This document shows positions 47,220-56,669 of a stretch of 64,000 nucleotides of DNA, in pieces. The stretch comes from Ignavibacteria bacterium (lineage in GTDB: Bacteria; Bacteroidota; Ignavibacteria; Tepidaquicellales; Tepidaquicellaceae), in NCBI GenBank assembly GCA_016709315.1, contig JADJMZ010000001.1, forward strand, positions 806,001 through 870,000, read 5' to 3'. Within the stretch, counting starts at the first letter, position 1, and every line of letters starts with the position of its first letter. The position numbers and the translations under genes were made by a program. The notes under the pieces were generated by a model. It worked only from the letters and a program-made list of their open reading frames with translations. It searched no databases and was not told where the DNA came from.

Positions 47220-50200
47220 TGTCGGAAAGTATTCAGCATCTGAGATCAGTAATCACATCATCTGAAATTTTCACAACATTTAAAAAATCTCTCAGGCACC
47301 ATAATATTCTTGCAAAAAATCTCAGCGGATCTCTCCTTTCCTTTTTAATTGAAAACTGCTATTCGGATTTAAACAAAAAAATAGTCGTGATCTCCCATGA
47401 CAGCGACAGACTTCTGAAAATTAAAGGAGACATTGAACTGCTGAATGAGAACGTAAATACTTCAATATATTCTTCAAAGCTTTCTGACAGTGAATCAGTA
47501 TCAAAGATCCTTTTGGATCTTACGGAGGCGGAGGAATTCATAATTTTTGCAAATGCAGAAGATCTGAAAAAAAAGACAATTGCACAGGATAAATTCCGCA
47601 GCTCGCTCATCACTCTGGAAAAAAACACAGCCTGCAGTTTTGATTCATTAATCGGAAGTCTGAATAAATACGGTTTCACAAGAAAAGATTTTGTGGATGA
47701 AGAAGGGGATTATTCTGTCCGCGGAGGTATTATAGATCTGTTTTCCGAAAACATGGAAAGTCCCGTCAGGATTGAATTTTTCGGAGATACTATTGAATCC
47801 GTCCGTGAATTTGATATCAATTCACAGAGATCAGTACGAGAAGTAGATTCAGTAAAAGTAGGAATTAATTTATCTTCAGAAGAAGGAAGGGAAAATTTTT
47901 CAGATGAAAACATAACGGATTTTTTTCCTGAAGGATTACTCTTATTTGTGGATGAGCCGGAGATCAGTCTGAATCTTATTGATGAGATAAAAATTTCAGA
48001 ACGTATGTCCGGATTTAAAACTGTCTATATTCCTGCATTCGCAAATTCTTCCTTAACACAAACGGACAATGATATTTTTTCAGGAGCTGAGGAAATCAAT
48101 TTTGATTCAAAGCCTCAGCCGGAGTTTTATTCTAATTTAAGAAATCTTTATCTGAATCTGCTCGAAAATCTAAAGCTCGGGAATAAAATTTATATTCTCG
48201 CTTCAGATGAATATCAGTCAAAGAGGATACGGGAACTTATAGAAGATTTTGAAGATGAGACAGTATTTGAAAAAGATGAGATCATACACAATGAAATCGA
48301 GACTGATAAAGGATTTCCGGAGATCTCGAACGATTTAAAACTCTCGGGGAATTTTTCGGTGATGAATGAATCCGTTCATTCGGGTTTTATTTACGGGAAT
48401 ATTAAAACTGCAGTTTATACAGAACATCAGATATTCGGAAGATATTTCAAGCAGATAAAGAAACGCAAACAAAAATTCAAAGGTCTTTCGTTTTCAGAAC
48501 TGAAGGAACTTCAGTACGGTGATTATATCGTTCACAGGGATTTTGGAATAGGAATATATTCCGGATTAAAAAAAATTACTGTCGGAAATAATCAGCAGGA
48601 AGTGGCTGTACTTTCTTATCAGGGGAGTGATACTCTTTTCCTTAATCTGAACAATATTAATCTGATAAAAAAATATTCCGGAACAGAAGGTCATAAGCCC
48701 GCTCTCACGAAATTAGGCGGTGGAGACTGGGACAGGATAAAGGCAAGAGCCAAAAAGCAGGTAAAAGACATTGCAAGGGATCTGATTATACTTTATGCAA
48801 AAAGAAAATCCGAGACCGGTTACAAGTTTTCCGGGGATACGCACTGGCAGAAAGAACTTGAAGCTAATTTTATGTATGAAGATACTCCCGATCAGTACAG
48901 TTCAACACTTGACACAAAGCAGGATATGGAAAGCGAAAATCCCATGGACAGACTTATATGCGGTGATGTTGGTTTCGGAAAGACAGAAGTAGCAGTAAGG
49001 GCGGCATTCAAAGCGGTGATGGACAACAAGCAGGTTGCTGTACTTGTACCAACAACAATATTGGCAGTACAGCATTATAATACATTCAGAGACAGACTTG
49101 CTCCGTTTGCTGTGGAAGTCGATAATATAACAAGACTCAAGTCTTCAAAGGAACAAAAGAAAATCCTTGAAAAGCTGGAAAACGGCAAACTGAATATTTT
49201 AATCGGCACTCACAGAATCTTATCGAAGGATATTAAATTCAAAGACATCGGGCTTTTGATCATTGACGAAGAGCAAAGGTTCGGAGTAAAGGCAAAGGAA
49301 AAACTAAGAAGCATTAAGCCGAACGTTGACACACTGACTCTTACAGCTACGCCAATTCCGAGGACATTAAACTTTTCCCTTTTGGGTGCAAGAGATTTGT
49401 CTGTAATCAATACTCCGCCCAAAAACAGAAAGCCCATCATAACTGAAATAATGAAACTTGACTGGAACAACATTGCAATTATTATAAGAAATGAATTAAA
49501 ACATAACGGGCAGGTATATTTTGTAAACGATAAAATAAAAAATCTGCATTTACTTGCCGATACTATAAAAAATTATGTTCCGGAATCAAAAATAGGAATA
49601 GCACACGGTCAGATGGACGGAAAGGAGCTGGAGAATGTAGTGATCAGCTTCATTGAAAAAAAAATAAATGTTCTTTTATGTACAAAAATTATTGAATCAG
49701 GTCTTGACATTCCTAATGTAAACACGATTATAATCAATAATGCTGATATGTACGGATTAGCCGAGCTTTATCAGTTGAGAGGAAGAGTCGGAAGAAGCGA
49801 AGTACAGGCATTTGCATACTTAATAGCTCCGCCAGACGGAAAGCTTACAAAGACAGCGGTCAGAAGGCTTCAGGCAATAGAAGAATTTACAGAACTTGGA
49901 TCTGGTTTTAATCTTGCGATGCGTGATATGGAAATACGCGGAGTTGGAAATCTTCTTGGAAAAGAACAAAGCGGATTTGTACAGGAAATAGGATTTGACA
50001 TGTTCATTAATATTATAGAAGAAGCTGTATTGGAATTAAAAGACAATGAGTTCAAAGATTTATTTAAAAATGAAAAATCACTTGTAAAATTAAATGAAAC
50101 CATCAGGAAAAAATCAGAAGAGAAGAGTACAATTATAGAAAATGATCTGAATGCTATCATTCAAAAAGATTACATTCAGAATGATACAGAAAGACTGAAT

Positions 50201-50578
50201 ATTTACAGGAGATTATTTGAATTAAAAAGCGAAGAAGAATTAGAACAAATCTCAGTCGAACTAAAAGACCGTTTTGGCGAATTTCTGGATGATGTGCAGA
50301 ATTTATTAAGGATCATTAAAATTAAAATCAGAGCGACTGAACTCGGACTCGAAAAAATTTCGGTTAACGGCAGAAATTTTTCGTTACACTTTCCTTCAGA
50401 TAAGGAACACAAAATATTTAATGACAGATTTTTTAAGGAACTCATTGAGAAAATTTCTTCTGACAGAACAGGCAAGTTTAACATTGCGGGAGATAAAGAA
50501 AGACTTGTAACCGAGATACGGCTGAATAACTCAGATGATGAAAAAAGACTTGCCGAGATTGAAAATTTTTTTAATTGA
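47219..50578 (+). CDS. mfd: Transcription-repair coupling factor Mfd
   Basis: A 1119-aa Mfd, which removes stalled RNA polymerase and recruits UvrA. Domain order is standard: UvrB-like N-terminal part (around 140-200, YSVRGGIIDLFSE), RNA-polymerase-interacting domain (about 430-500, LKELQYGDYIVHRDFGIGIYSG), helicase domains with Walker A GDVGFGKTEVA near 580, DEEQ box near 682, TATPIPRTLNFSL, QLRGRVGRSEVQAFAYL near 860, and a C-terminal TRCF domain. Intact and full length. Starts in overlap with HPr. Confidence 0.95.
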   Translation: MSESIQHLRSVITSSEIFTTFKKSLRHHNILAKNLSGSLLSFLIENCYSDLNKKIVVISHDSDRLLKIKGDIELLNENVNTSIYSSKLSDSESVSKILLDLTEAEEFIIFANAEDLKKKTIAQDKFRSSLITLEKNTACSFDSLIGSLNKYGFTRKDFVDEEGDYSVRGGIIDLFSENMESPVRIEFFGDTIESVREFDINSQRSVREVDSVKVGINLSSEEGRENFSDENITDFFPEGLLLFVDEPEISLNLIDEIKISERMSGFKTVYIPAFANSSLTQTDNDIFSGAEEINFDSKPQPEFYSNLRNLYLNLLENLKLGNKIYILASDEYQSKRIRELIEDFEDETVFEKDEIIHNEIETDKGFPEISNDLKLSGNFSVMNESVHSGFIYGNIKTAVYTEHQIFGRYFKQIKKRKQKFKGLSFSELKELQYGDYIVHRDFGIGIYSGLKKITVGNNQQEVAVLSYQGSDTLFLNLNNINLIKKYSGTEGHKPALTKLGGGDWDRIKARAKKQVKDIARDLIILYAKRKSETGYKFSGDTHWQKELEANFMYEDTPDQYSSTLDTKQDMESENPMDRLICGDVGFGKTEVAVRAAFKAVMDNKQVAVLVPTTILAVQHYNTFRDRLAPFAVEVDNITRLKSSKEQKKILEKLENGKLNILIGTHRILSKDIKFKDIGLLIIDEEQRFGVKAKEKLRSIKPNVDTLTLTATPIPRTLNFSLLGARDLSVINTPPKNRKPIITEIMKLDWNNIAIIIRNELKHNGQVYFVNDKIKNLHLLADTIKNYVPESKIGIAHGQMDGKELENVVISFIEKKINVLLCTKIIESGLDIPNVNTIIINNADMYGLAELYQLRGRVGRSEVQAFAYLIAPPDGKLTKTAVRRLQAIEEFTELGSGFNLAMRDMEIRGVGNLLGKEQSGFVQEIGFDMFINIIEEAVLELKDNEFKDLFKNEKSLVKLNETIRKKSEEKSTIIENDLNAIIQKDYIQNDTERLNIYRRLFELKSEEELEQISVELKDRFGEFLDDVQNLLRIIKIKIRATELGLEKISVNGRNFSLHFPSDKEHKIFNDRFFKELIEKISSDRTGKFNIAGDKERLVTEIRLNNSDDEKRLAEIENFFN

Positions 50579-50671
50579 CCGGATAGTATTGTTCAGATAA
50601 TGATATTTATTTCTCAACAATAAAATCGTATTTTTATAGCAATAAGATCAGTAATTACCTGGTTCAAAAAA

Positions 50672-50679
50672 TAATTTTG
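50672..50679 (+). promoter_or_regulatory. Candidate -7 box before the peroxiredoxin gene
   Basis: TAATTTTG matches the Bacteroidota -7 consensus TAnnTTTG and lies 62 bases before the ATG. No good -33 TTTG at the right distance, so this is weak. Confidence 0.25.
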
Positions 50680-50740
50680 ATAAGTAAAGACTATATTTAT
50701 CCTTTACAAACAATAATTTATAAATTCAAATTAAAAAATT

Positions 50741-51379
50741 ATGGCAGCTTTAAGATTAGGAGACACTGCTCCGAATTTCAGTGCAATGACCACTGAAGGT
50801 CAGATTATGTTTCATGAATGGCTTGGGGACAAATGGGGGATTTTATTTTCGCATCCCGCGGATTTCACGCCTGTTTGTACAACAGAACTCGGAATGGTTT
50901 CAAAGCTCAAAGATGAATTTGACAAAAGAAATACCAGAGTTATTGGGTTAAGCGTTGATCCTGTTGAATCTCACCACGAATGGATAAATGACATTAATGA
51001 AACTCAGAATACAACTGTAAATTTTCCGATGATCGCAGATGAGAATAAGTATGTGTCTTCGCTTTATGATATGATACATCCTAATGCAGATGATAAATTA
51101 ACTGTCAGATCTGTATTTATAGTAGGTCCGGATAAAAAAATAAAACTTACTCTGACTTATCCTGCTTCCACCGGCAGAGATTTCAATGAGATACTAAGGG
51201 CTCTTGATTCTCTTCAGCTCACTACATCTTTCGGAGTGGCTACACCTGTAAACTGGAACGACGGAGATGACTGCATTATCGTTAATTCGATTAATGATGA
51301 AGATGCCGCAAAGAAATTCCCGAAAGGATTTAAAAAAATAAAGCCTTATCTCAGGATAACTCCTCAGCCGAATAAATAA
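50741..51379 (+). CDS. Peroxiredoxin, Prx6 type
   Basis: A 212-aa thiol peroxidase. The peroxidatic cysteine is Cys46 in HPADFTPVCTTE; the conserved Arg is in TVRSVFIVGP. The C-terminal part (VNWNDGDDCIIVNSI...FPKGFKKIKPYLRITPQP) is typical of the Prx6 group and holds a further cysteine that may resolve the disulfide. It detoxifies H2O2 and organic peroxides in the cytosol. It stands alone. The gaps on both sides show no repeat. Confidence 0.93.
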   Translation: MAALRLGDTAPNFSAMTTEGQIMFHEWLGDKWGILFSHPADFTPVCTTELGMVSKLKDEFDKRNTRVIGLSVDPVESHHEWINDINETQNTTVNFPMIADENKYVSSLYDMIHPNADDKLTVRSVFIVGPDKKIKLTLTYPASTGRDFNEILRALDSLQLTTSFGVATPVNWNDGDDCIIVNSINDEDAAKKFPKGFKKIKPYLRITPQPNK

Positions 51380-51587
51380 AATTTCGTTTATACAGCGGAT
51401 TAATTTTATATTTATAATTAATCTGCTGTATGAAATTATTCAGTAACAAACTTCAGTAAATTTTTATAAATATTAAATTCGCCTGAAACAATAATCGCTT
51501 TATGTCGTTTGAATAATCAGAATCAGGTCCTTCCATAAAAAAGTTCTTTTCTCAAAATTATTTCATAAATCTATAAACTAAAATACC

Positions 51588-53654
51588 ATGATAAAAAAAT
51601 TAATGCTTTTGGTATTTGCATTATTTTTGATTACAAATGGAAATTTATTGTCGCAGACTCAAAGTGTAAAAATAGAGACTCCGGCTGTTGACGGGAGTTT
51701 AAAAAATTCAGAATGGACTGGAGCAAAAGTTTTTACTGATTTTTATAAGTTTATTCCTAAAAGCAGCGACAAAAATTACGATAGTACAGTTGTTTACATA
51801 AAGCAGACAAAGGATGCTTTGTATTTCGGCTTTGATTATTTCCCCAGAGGAAAAGTCATATCAAAATCCATAACAAGAGACAGAAGCACTGAGGATGAAA
51901 ACGAATTTTTCATAATGCTCGATCTTGAAAATAAAAACCAGAACGGATATTTCTTTTCATTCAGTTTTCTGAATAATCAGAGAGATGCAGTAGTTTATAA
52001 TCAGAGGAATCAGTCAAACGAATGGGACTGGGTATGGGAAGTGAAATCAAAAATTCTGAGCGAAGCAAAGGACGGTAAACCCGGACATATTCAGACTGAA
52101 GTGAAAATCCCCGTTGACAAACTGCAGAATAAAAACAGGAAACAGATAGGTGTGGATGTGCAGATGTTTGCTTATAAAGAAGACGGAAATTATTATTATT
52201 ATTCATTGATACCTGACAGCGAACTTCTTTCACTCAAGAATACTTACAAACTTGATCTTACTACTCCTTTCGAAGAAAAATTAAATCTTAACTTCAGCGC
52301 GATCCCTTTTGCAGTCGGGCAGAGTTTTAATGGTAAATCAGATACGCTCGTTTACGGCGGAGACTTTAATGTAACCCTCGACAAGCATAAGCTTAAAGCG
52401 ACTTACAATCCGGATGAATCCACACTGGAAGCGGATCCGTTCAGATTCTCGCTTTATGCAAGACCGATTTTCCTCCAGGAGAAAAGACCTTTCTTCAGCA
52501 AAGACCTTGATATTTTCAGGACACCGATAAATCTGTTTTATACACGAGCGATTGAAGACATAAATTACGGTGCTAATTATACTTACAGAAGTGATAAGCT
52601 CAAAGCCGGAGCTGTATTTGTTAATGACAGGGATCAGGATGGAAACAAAAGAGATTTTTTTATTGCAAGACCTAACTTTAACGGTAAGGATTTCACACTC
52701 GGTTCTCTTTTTATTCATTCAAATAATGACGGCTTAAAATATAACGAAGACATTTTAAGTTTTGACGGACTGTACAGGTTTCCAGAAAATCCTGTCAGAT
52801 TTCAGTTCCAGTATGCAAACAGCTGGAATAAAACCGGCGACGTCAAACAGGAAGGAGCTGCTTATCAGCTTTACAGTTATTATCAGTCCAATGATGCAGG
52901 AGGACCTTTTGCAGATGCAAGTTATAAAAGAGTAAGTAAAGGATTTAATGCAACTACTTCTTTCAACAATCAGATAGGATTGCCGGATAATTATGATGAG
53001 ATCAGCGCTTCAGGAGGTTATAAATTTATTTTTGACAGAAAATATTTCAGCGATATTAATGTTAACGGCGGTTTCTACAGGGGAAGGATTCTGGAGGATA
53101 ACGGATCGTTACCAGCGGATTTTAAATTACAGAATAATGTTTATGTTAATACAAATTATAAAGTCGCGGAATGGCTGAGATTCAATCAGTATTTTGAATA
53201 CAACACGCCAAATGATTTTGATCAGAACGGTGAGCTTATAGCAAGAAAAAACATGGCTCAGGAATATACTGCAAACTTTTTTCTTGGAAATAATTTTCTG
53301 AGCGTAGGATATTTTTTCGGTCCTTATTTCGGTTCATTCATAAAAAATCCATATTTAAGCGGCAATGTATTCCTTTTTGATAAACTCGCTCTCAGCGCAA
53401 GCTTAAGCTATTATGATCTGTTTGATACAAAGAGAACTATTATAAATACAAGACTTGACTGGAAAGTAATGAATAAATTATTTCTGAGATCATATTTTCA
53501 GAGAGATAATTATTCAAAACAGGCATTATGGAATTCGATTCTTCAGTATGAATTTTTTGCAGGAAGCAATGTCTACCTGGTTCTTAATCTGAACGGAGAC
53601 AAACTTCAGAACACCGCAAAATATTTTAAAGTGGGATACGAGATTAATTTTTGA
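51588..53654 (+). CDS. DUF5916-family outer membrane protein with CBM9-like domain
   Basis: A 688-aa exported protein. The signal peptide is residues 1-22 (ending LLSQ). Residues about 25-210 are a CBM9-like beta-sandwich (TPAVDGSLKNSEWTGA, ALYFGFDYF, NEFFIMLDLENKNQNGYFF). The rest is a predicted beta-barrel with the DUF5916 hallmark EKRPFFSKDLDIF near 305 and alternating aromatic strands up to a terminal KYFKVGYEINF. It may be an outer membrane protein linked to carbohydrate handling, but no polysaccharide locus is adjacent. A terminator follows. Function is inferred from family only. Confidence 0.8.
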   Translation: MIKKLMLLVFALFLITNGNLLSQTQSVKIETPAVDGSLKNSEWTGAKVFTDFYKFIPKSSDKNYDSTVVYIKQTKDALYFGFDYFPRGKVISKSITRDRSTEDENEFFIMLDLENKNQNGYFFSFSFLNNQRDAVVYNQRNQSNEWDWVWEVKSKILSEAKDGKPGHIQTEVKIPVDKLQNKNRKQIGVDVQMFAYKEDGNYYYYSLIPDSELLSLKNTYKLDLTTPFEEKLNLNFSAIPFAVGQSFNGKSDTLVYGGDFNVTLDKHKLKATYNPDESTLEADPFRFSLYARPIFLQEKRPFFSKDLDIFRTPINLFYTRAIEDINYGANYTYRSDKLKAGAVFVNDRDQDGNKRDFFIARPNFNGKDFTLGSLFIHSNNDGLKYNEDILSFDGLYRFPENPVRFQFQYANSWNKTGDVKQEGAAYQLYSYYQSNDAGGPFADASYKRVSKGFNATTSFNNQIGLPDNYDEISASGGYKFIFDRKYFSDINVNGGFYRGRILEDNGSLPADFKLQNNVYVNTNYKVAEWLRFNQYFEYNTPNDFDQNGELIARKNMAQEYTANFFLGNNFLSVGYFFGPYFGSFIKNPYLSGNVFLFDKLALSASLSYYDLFDTKRTIINTRLDWKVMNKLFLRSYFQRDNYSKQALWNSILQYEFFAGSNVYLVLNLNGDKLQNTAKYFKVGYEINF

Positions 53655-53684
53655 TTTGATTACATAAGAAATATTTTTCTTAAC

Positions 53685-53722
53685 AACCGTCTGACTTTGC
53701 ATTAAGCCGGACGGTTTTTGTT
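53685..53722 (+). terminator. Terminator after the DUF5916 gene
   Basis: Stem AACCGTC (53685-53691) / GACGGTT (53710-53716) with an 18-base loop containing CATTAAGC, followed by TTTTTGTTTTTT-like tail. It lies 31 bases after the DUF5916 stop. Confidence 0.75.
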
Positions 53723-53800
53723 TTTTGAAATTTAGTGTGAGAATATTACTTTGAATATTTTTTAACTTATTAAGTTCTTATTTTAAAAAAAGTCCTGTAA

Positions 53801-54481
53801 ATGAAAATTACGTTTTACATAATAACGCTTTTACTTTGTTCGGAGATCGCTCTCAGTCAGTCAGACGGCATTAATAAAAACTCATCTCCGTTTAAAATTG
53901 CCCGTTTAAAATATTCAGGCGGCGGCGACTGGTATAATGATCCCTCTGCGGAAATAAACATGATGGACTATCTGAAAAAAAACACGACTATTGATGTGGA
54001 TGAACCTGCATTTTATTCAGTTGACATATCGTCTGATGATATTTTTAATTATCCGTTTCTGTTGATTACCGGACACGGGAATATTGAATTTTCGCAGAAC
54101 GATGTTGTGAGATTGCGGAAATACTGCGAGTCAGGAGGATTTCTTTATGCGGATGATGATTACGGGATGAACGAATCATTCAGAAGAGAGATCAAAAAAG
54201 TTTTCCCCGGAGAGGATTTAAAAGAGCTGCCGTTCGACCATAAAATTTATAAATCTCAATATACTTTTCCTAACGGACTTCCTAAAATTCATGAACACGA
54301 TGCAAAACCTCCGCAGGGATTCGGCATATATATAAATAACAGACTTTGTGTTTATTATACTTACGAAACAAATATTTCCGATGGATGGGCTGATACCAAA
54401 GAACATCAGGACCCGCCGGAAAAGAAAGAAGAAGCTTTTAAGATGGGAACGAATATTATTGTTTATGCTTTAATGAATTGA
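53801..54481 (+). CDS. DUF4159-family exported protein
   Basis: A 226-aa protein. The signal peptide is residues 1-19 (ending ALSQ). The core has family features: FKIARLKYSGGGDWYNDPSAE, FNYPFLLITGHGNI, LRKYCESGGFLYADDDYG, LPFDHKIYKSQY, GFGIYINNRLCVYYTYETNISDGWAD. DUF4159 proteins have a flavodoxin/GATase-like fold and are often linked to MoxR/aerotolerance clusters, none of which is present here. The next gene (exported MsrB) follows by about 20-40 bp, so these may be co-transcribed. Function unknown. Confidence 0.85.
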   Translation: MKITFYIITLLLCSEIALSQSDGINKNSSPFKIARLKYSGGGDWYNDPSAEINMMDYLKKNTTIDVDEPAFYSVDISSDDIFNYPFLLITGHGNIEFSQNDVVRLRKYCESGGFLYADDDYGMNESFRREIKKVFPGEDLKELPFDHKIYKSQYTFPNGLPKIHEHDAKPPQGFGIYINNRLCVYYTYETNISDGWADTKEHQDPPEKKEEAFKMGTNIIVYALMN

Positions 54482-54523
54482 AACAAAAAAATAAAAATTT
54501 TAATGATACAAATAAAAACAGGA

Positions 54524-55105
54524 ATGAAAAAAATATTTTTTCTTATAGCAGTAAATATTTTATTTGTTGCAGGCTGCAATTCTAAAAGCTCCGAAACAAA
54601 AGACGGATTTACTCTGAATGAAGTGATAAATCAAAATTCTAATCAAACAACTAATCAAATGGAAGATATTCAGAAAAAAGAAAACCCGTATTATTCACGA
54701 ACTGATACCGCAAAACTTAACGTTCCGGATTCAGAATGGAAAAAAATTTTACCTGAAGAAGTATATGACGTAGCAAGAGAAAAAGGAACTGAAAGAGCGT
54801 TCACCGGAAAGTACTGGAACACAGAAGGAATCGGCTCATACTACTGCGCAGTGTGCGGAAATGCTTTATTCCGCTCGGATGAAAAATTCGCCAGCGCTTG
54901 CGGATGGCCGAGTTTTTTTGAAACCATAAGAAAGAACAGTGTTGTTTACGAAGAGGATAATTCTTACGGTATGAACAGGACTGAGGTACTATGCGGAAGG
55001 TGTGACTCGCATCTCGGACATTTGTTTGATGACGGACCTCCTCCGACAGGAAAAAGATATTGCATGAACTCTATTGTTCTGGATTTTGAAGTCGGAGATA
55101 AATAA
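54524..55105 (+). CDS. msrB: Peptide methionine-(R)-S-oxide reductase MsrB, exported lipoprotein form
   Basis: MsrB repairs methionine-R-sulfoxide. Motifs: zinc site CAVC and CGRC, ACGWPSF, and the catalytic Cys in GKRYCMNS. The start at 54524 (MKKIFFLIAVN) gives a clean lipoprotein signal with lipobox FVAGC and is preceded by AGGA; an in-frame ATG at 54503 would add seven polar residues. After the lipid-attachment Cys there is a Gln/Asn-rich linker of about 50 residues. With the exported MsrA at 29560 it suggests an envelope methionine-sulfoxide repair pair encoded by separate loci. Confidence 0.92.
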   Translation: MKKIFFLIAVNILFVAGCNSKSSETKDGFTLNEVINQNSNQTTNQMEDIQKKENPYYSRTDTAKLNVPDSEWKKILPEEVYDVAREKGTERAFTGKYWNTEGIGSYYCAVCGNALFRSDEKFASACGWPSFFETIRKNSVVYEEDNSYGMNRTEVLCGRCDSHLGHLFDDGPPPTGKRYCMNSIVLDFEVGDK

Positions 55106-55172
55106 ATCTCAGGAAATAAATTTTTTAATCCCGGATATTAATTATAAAATTATCAGACAAATATCTGTAATT

Positions 55173-55180
55173 TATATTTG
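55173..55180 (+). promoter_or_regulatory. Candidate -7 box before nhaA
   Basis: TATATTTG matches TAnnTTTG and lies 68 bases before the nhaA start. No -33 TTTG at good distance was found. Weak. Confidence 0.25.
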
Positions 55181-55247
55181 TGCATCCAGATTTTCTTTTT
55201 TAATTTTGCATTTGAAAATAATAATTTAGTACACTACAGTTACTTCA

Positions 55248-56408
55248 TTGAAAAAAACCATTTATAAAATTTTTACATTGTCTGTAAAAGAGCTTTCAGA
55301 AAGCGGTAAGCTTTCAGGGATGCTCCTTCTGTTGTTTACTATAATATCAATCGGGATTACAAATACATTCGGCGGCGAGTCGTATATAAATTTTTTTCAG
55401 AAAAAATTAGGATTTGATTTTTTCTCAAAGACGATTGAACACTGGGTAAATGACGGACTGATGGCTGTATTTTTCTTTCTTATCGGTCTTGAAATAAAAA
55501 GAGAAATTCTCGTTGGAGAGCTTTCAAATGTAAAGAGCGCAATGCTTCCCGTTATAGCAGCAATAGGAGGAGTGCTGTTTCCTGCAATGATTTTCTATTC
55601 ATTTAACAGTGGCACAGAATATATTAACGGTTGGGCAATTCCCACAGCAACAGATATTGCTTTCTCGCTGGGAATACTTGCATTACTCGGTGATAAGGTT
55701 CCGTATTCGCTTAAAATATTTCTCACAGCTTTAGCGATTATCGATGATCTGATAGCAATTTTAATTATTGCTTTCATTTACACAAGTTCATTAAATATGA
55801 TGTACCTTTATTCAGCATTGCTGATCTTTTCGGTGCTGATTTTGTTAAGCAAATATAAAGTTAAAAATTTAAATATTTATTATCTGCTGGGAGTAGTCCT
55901 GTGGTTTTTGATTTTAAAATCAGGTGTTCATGCTACTATTGCCGGAGTTATGCTGGCTTTAACAATCCCATTAAATTCAATCGAAAAAATTGAACACTCT
56001 ATCCATAAGCCGGTAAATTATTTTATACTTCCTATCTTTGCTCTTGTGAACACAGCTATACTCATTGATTCTGCTGCAATAAAAGAATTAAGCTCATCAC
56101 TCAGCCTGGGAATTATACTCGGGCTTTTCATAGGTAAAGCCGCAGGTATTACGCTATTTTCATTTCTTGCAGATAAACTGAAAATAGGAAAGATACCCGA
56201 AGATGTTAAAATTTTACAGTTACTGTCCGTAGGATTTGTAGCGGGGATCGGATTTACAATGTCAATTTTCATTACCAATCTTTCTTTTGATAATTCTCTT
56301 TTTATTAATGAATCAAAGCTTGCCGTATTGTTAGGTTCGCTGATCTCAGCTTTAACGGGAGCTTTGTTGTTTCTTGCTAAAAGCGGGAAAAGACACATTA
56401 ATAATTAG
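55248..56408 (+). CDS. nhaA: Na+/H+ antiporter NhaA
   Basis: A 386-aa inner membrane antiporter exchanging Na+ for protons. Family signatures: WVNDGLMAVFFFLIGLEIKRE, WAIPTATDIAFSLGIL and the transport-site double Asp in ALAIIDDLIAILIIA, followed by HATIAGVMLALTIP and the C-terminal GFVAGIGFTMSIFI. Twelve membrane spans are expected. The start codon is TTG at 55248; the N-terminal residues (MKKTIYKIF) fit and no ATG upstream is in frame. It is alone. A long inverted repeat begins right after its stop. Confidence 0.93.
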   Translation: MKKTIYKIFTLSVKELSESGKLSGMLLLLFTIISIGITNTFGGESYINFFQKKLGFDFFSKTIEHWVNDGLMAVFFFLIGLEIKREILVGELSNVKSAMLPVIAAIGGVLFPAMIFYSFNSGTEYINGWAIPTATDIAFSLGILALLGDKVPYSLKIFLTALAIIDDLIAILIIAFIYTSSLNMMYLYSALLIFSVLILLSKYKVKNLNIYYLLGVVLWFLILKSGVHATIAGVMLALTIPLNSIEKIEHSIHKPVNYFILPIFALVNTAILIDSAAIKELSSSLSLGIILGLFIGKAAGITLFSFLADKLKIGKIPEDVKILQLLSVGFVAGIGFTMSIFITNLSFDNSLFINESKLAVLLGSLISALTGALLFLAKSGKRHINN

Positions 56409-56485
56409 CGCAGACCCTTGTAAGTTAGTTTGAAGAAAATTGGAGTGTATAGTGTGCAGTTTTAATGCGTGAGTCAGGGTCTGCG
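56409..56485 (+). repeat. Inverted repeat directly after the nhaA stop, with a satellite-like remnant
   Basis: Arms CGCAGACCCT (56409-56418) and AGGGTCTGCG (56476-56485) are perfect complements around a 57-base spacer. The left arm begins at the first base after the TAG stop. There is no T-run after the right arm (TTAAAAAAC), so it is not a classic terminator. The spacer contains GGAGTGTATAGTGTGCAG (56442-56459), which resembles one or two units of the 9-bp satellite. The gap 56409-56669 holds nothing else I recognise. Confidence 0.6.
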
Positions 56486-56669
56486 TTAAAAAACTACATT
56501 GTTTTAAAAGAGCTTGTGTGACTCTCTGTTCTTAAGCAAACTTAAAATGATTAGCAGTTTAAGTCAAATGGTAAAAAAACAGATTTGTGAAAAATTTTTT
56601 TGATTAAGTTTTGGCAGGATTTATTAAATGCATTACTCCGGGAAAATTAAACTCCGGCAAGAAAGTTTT

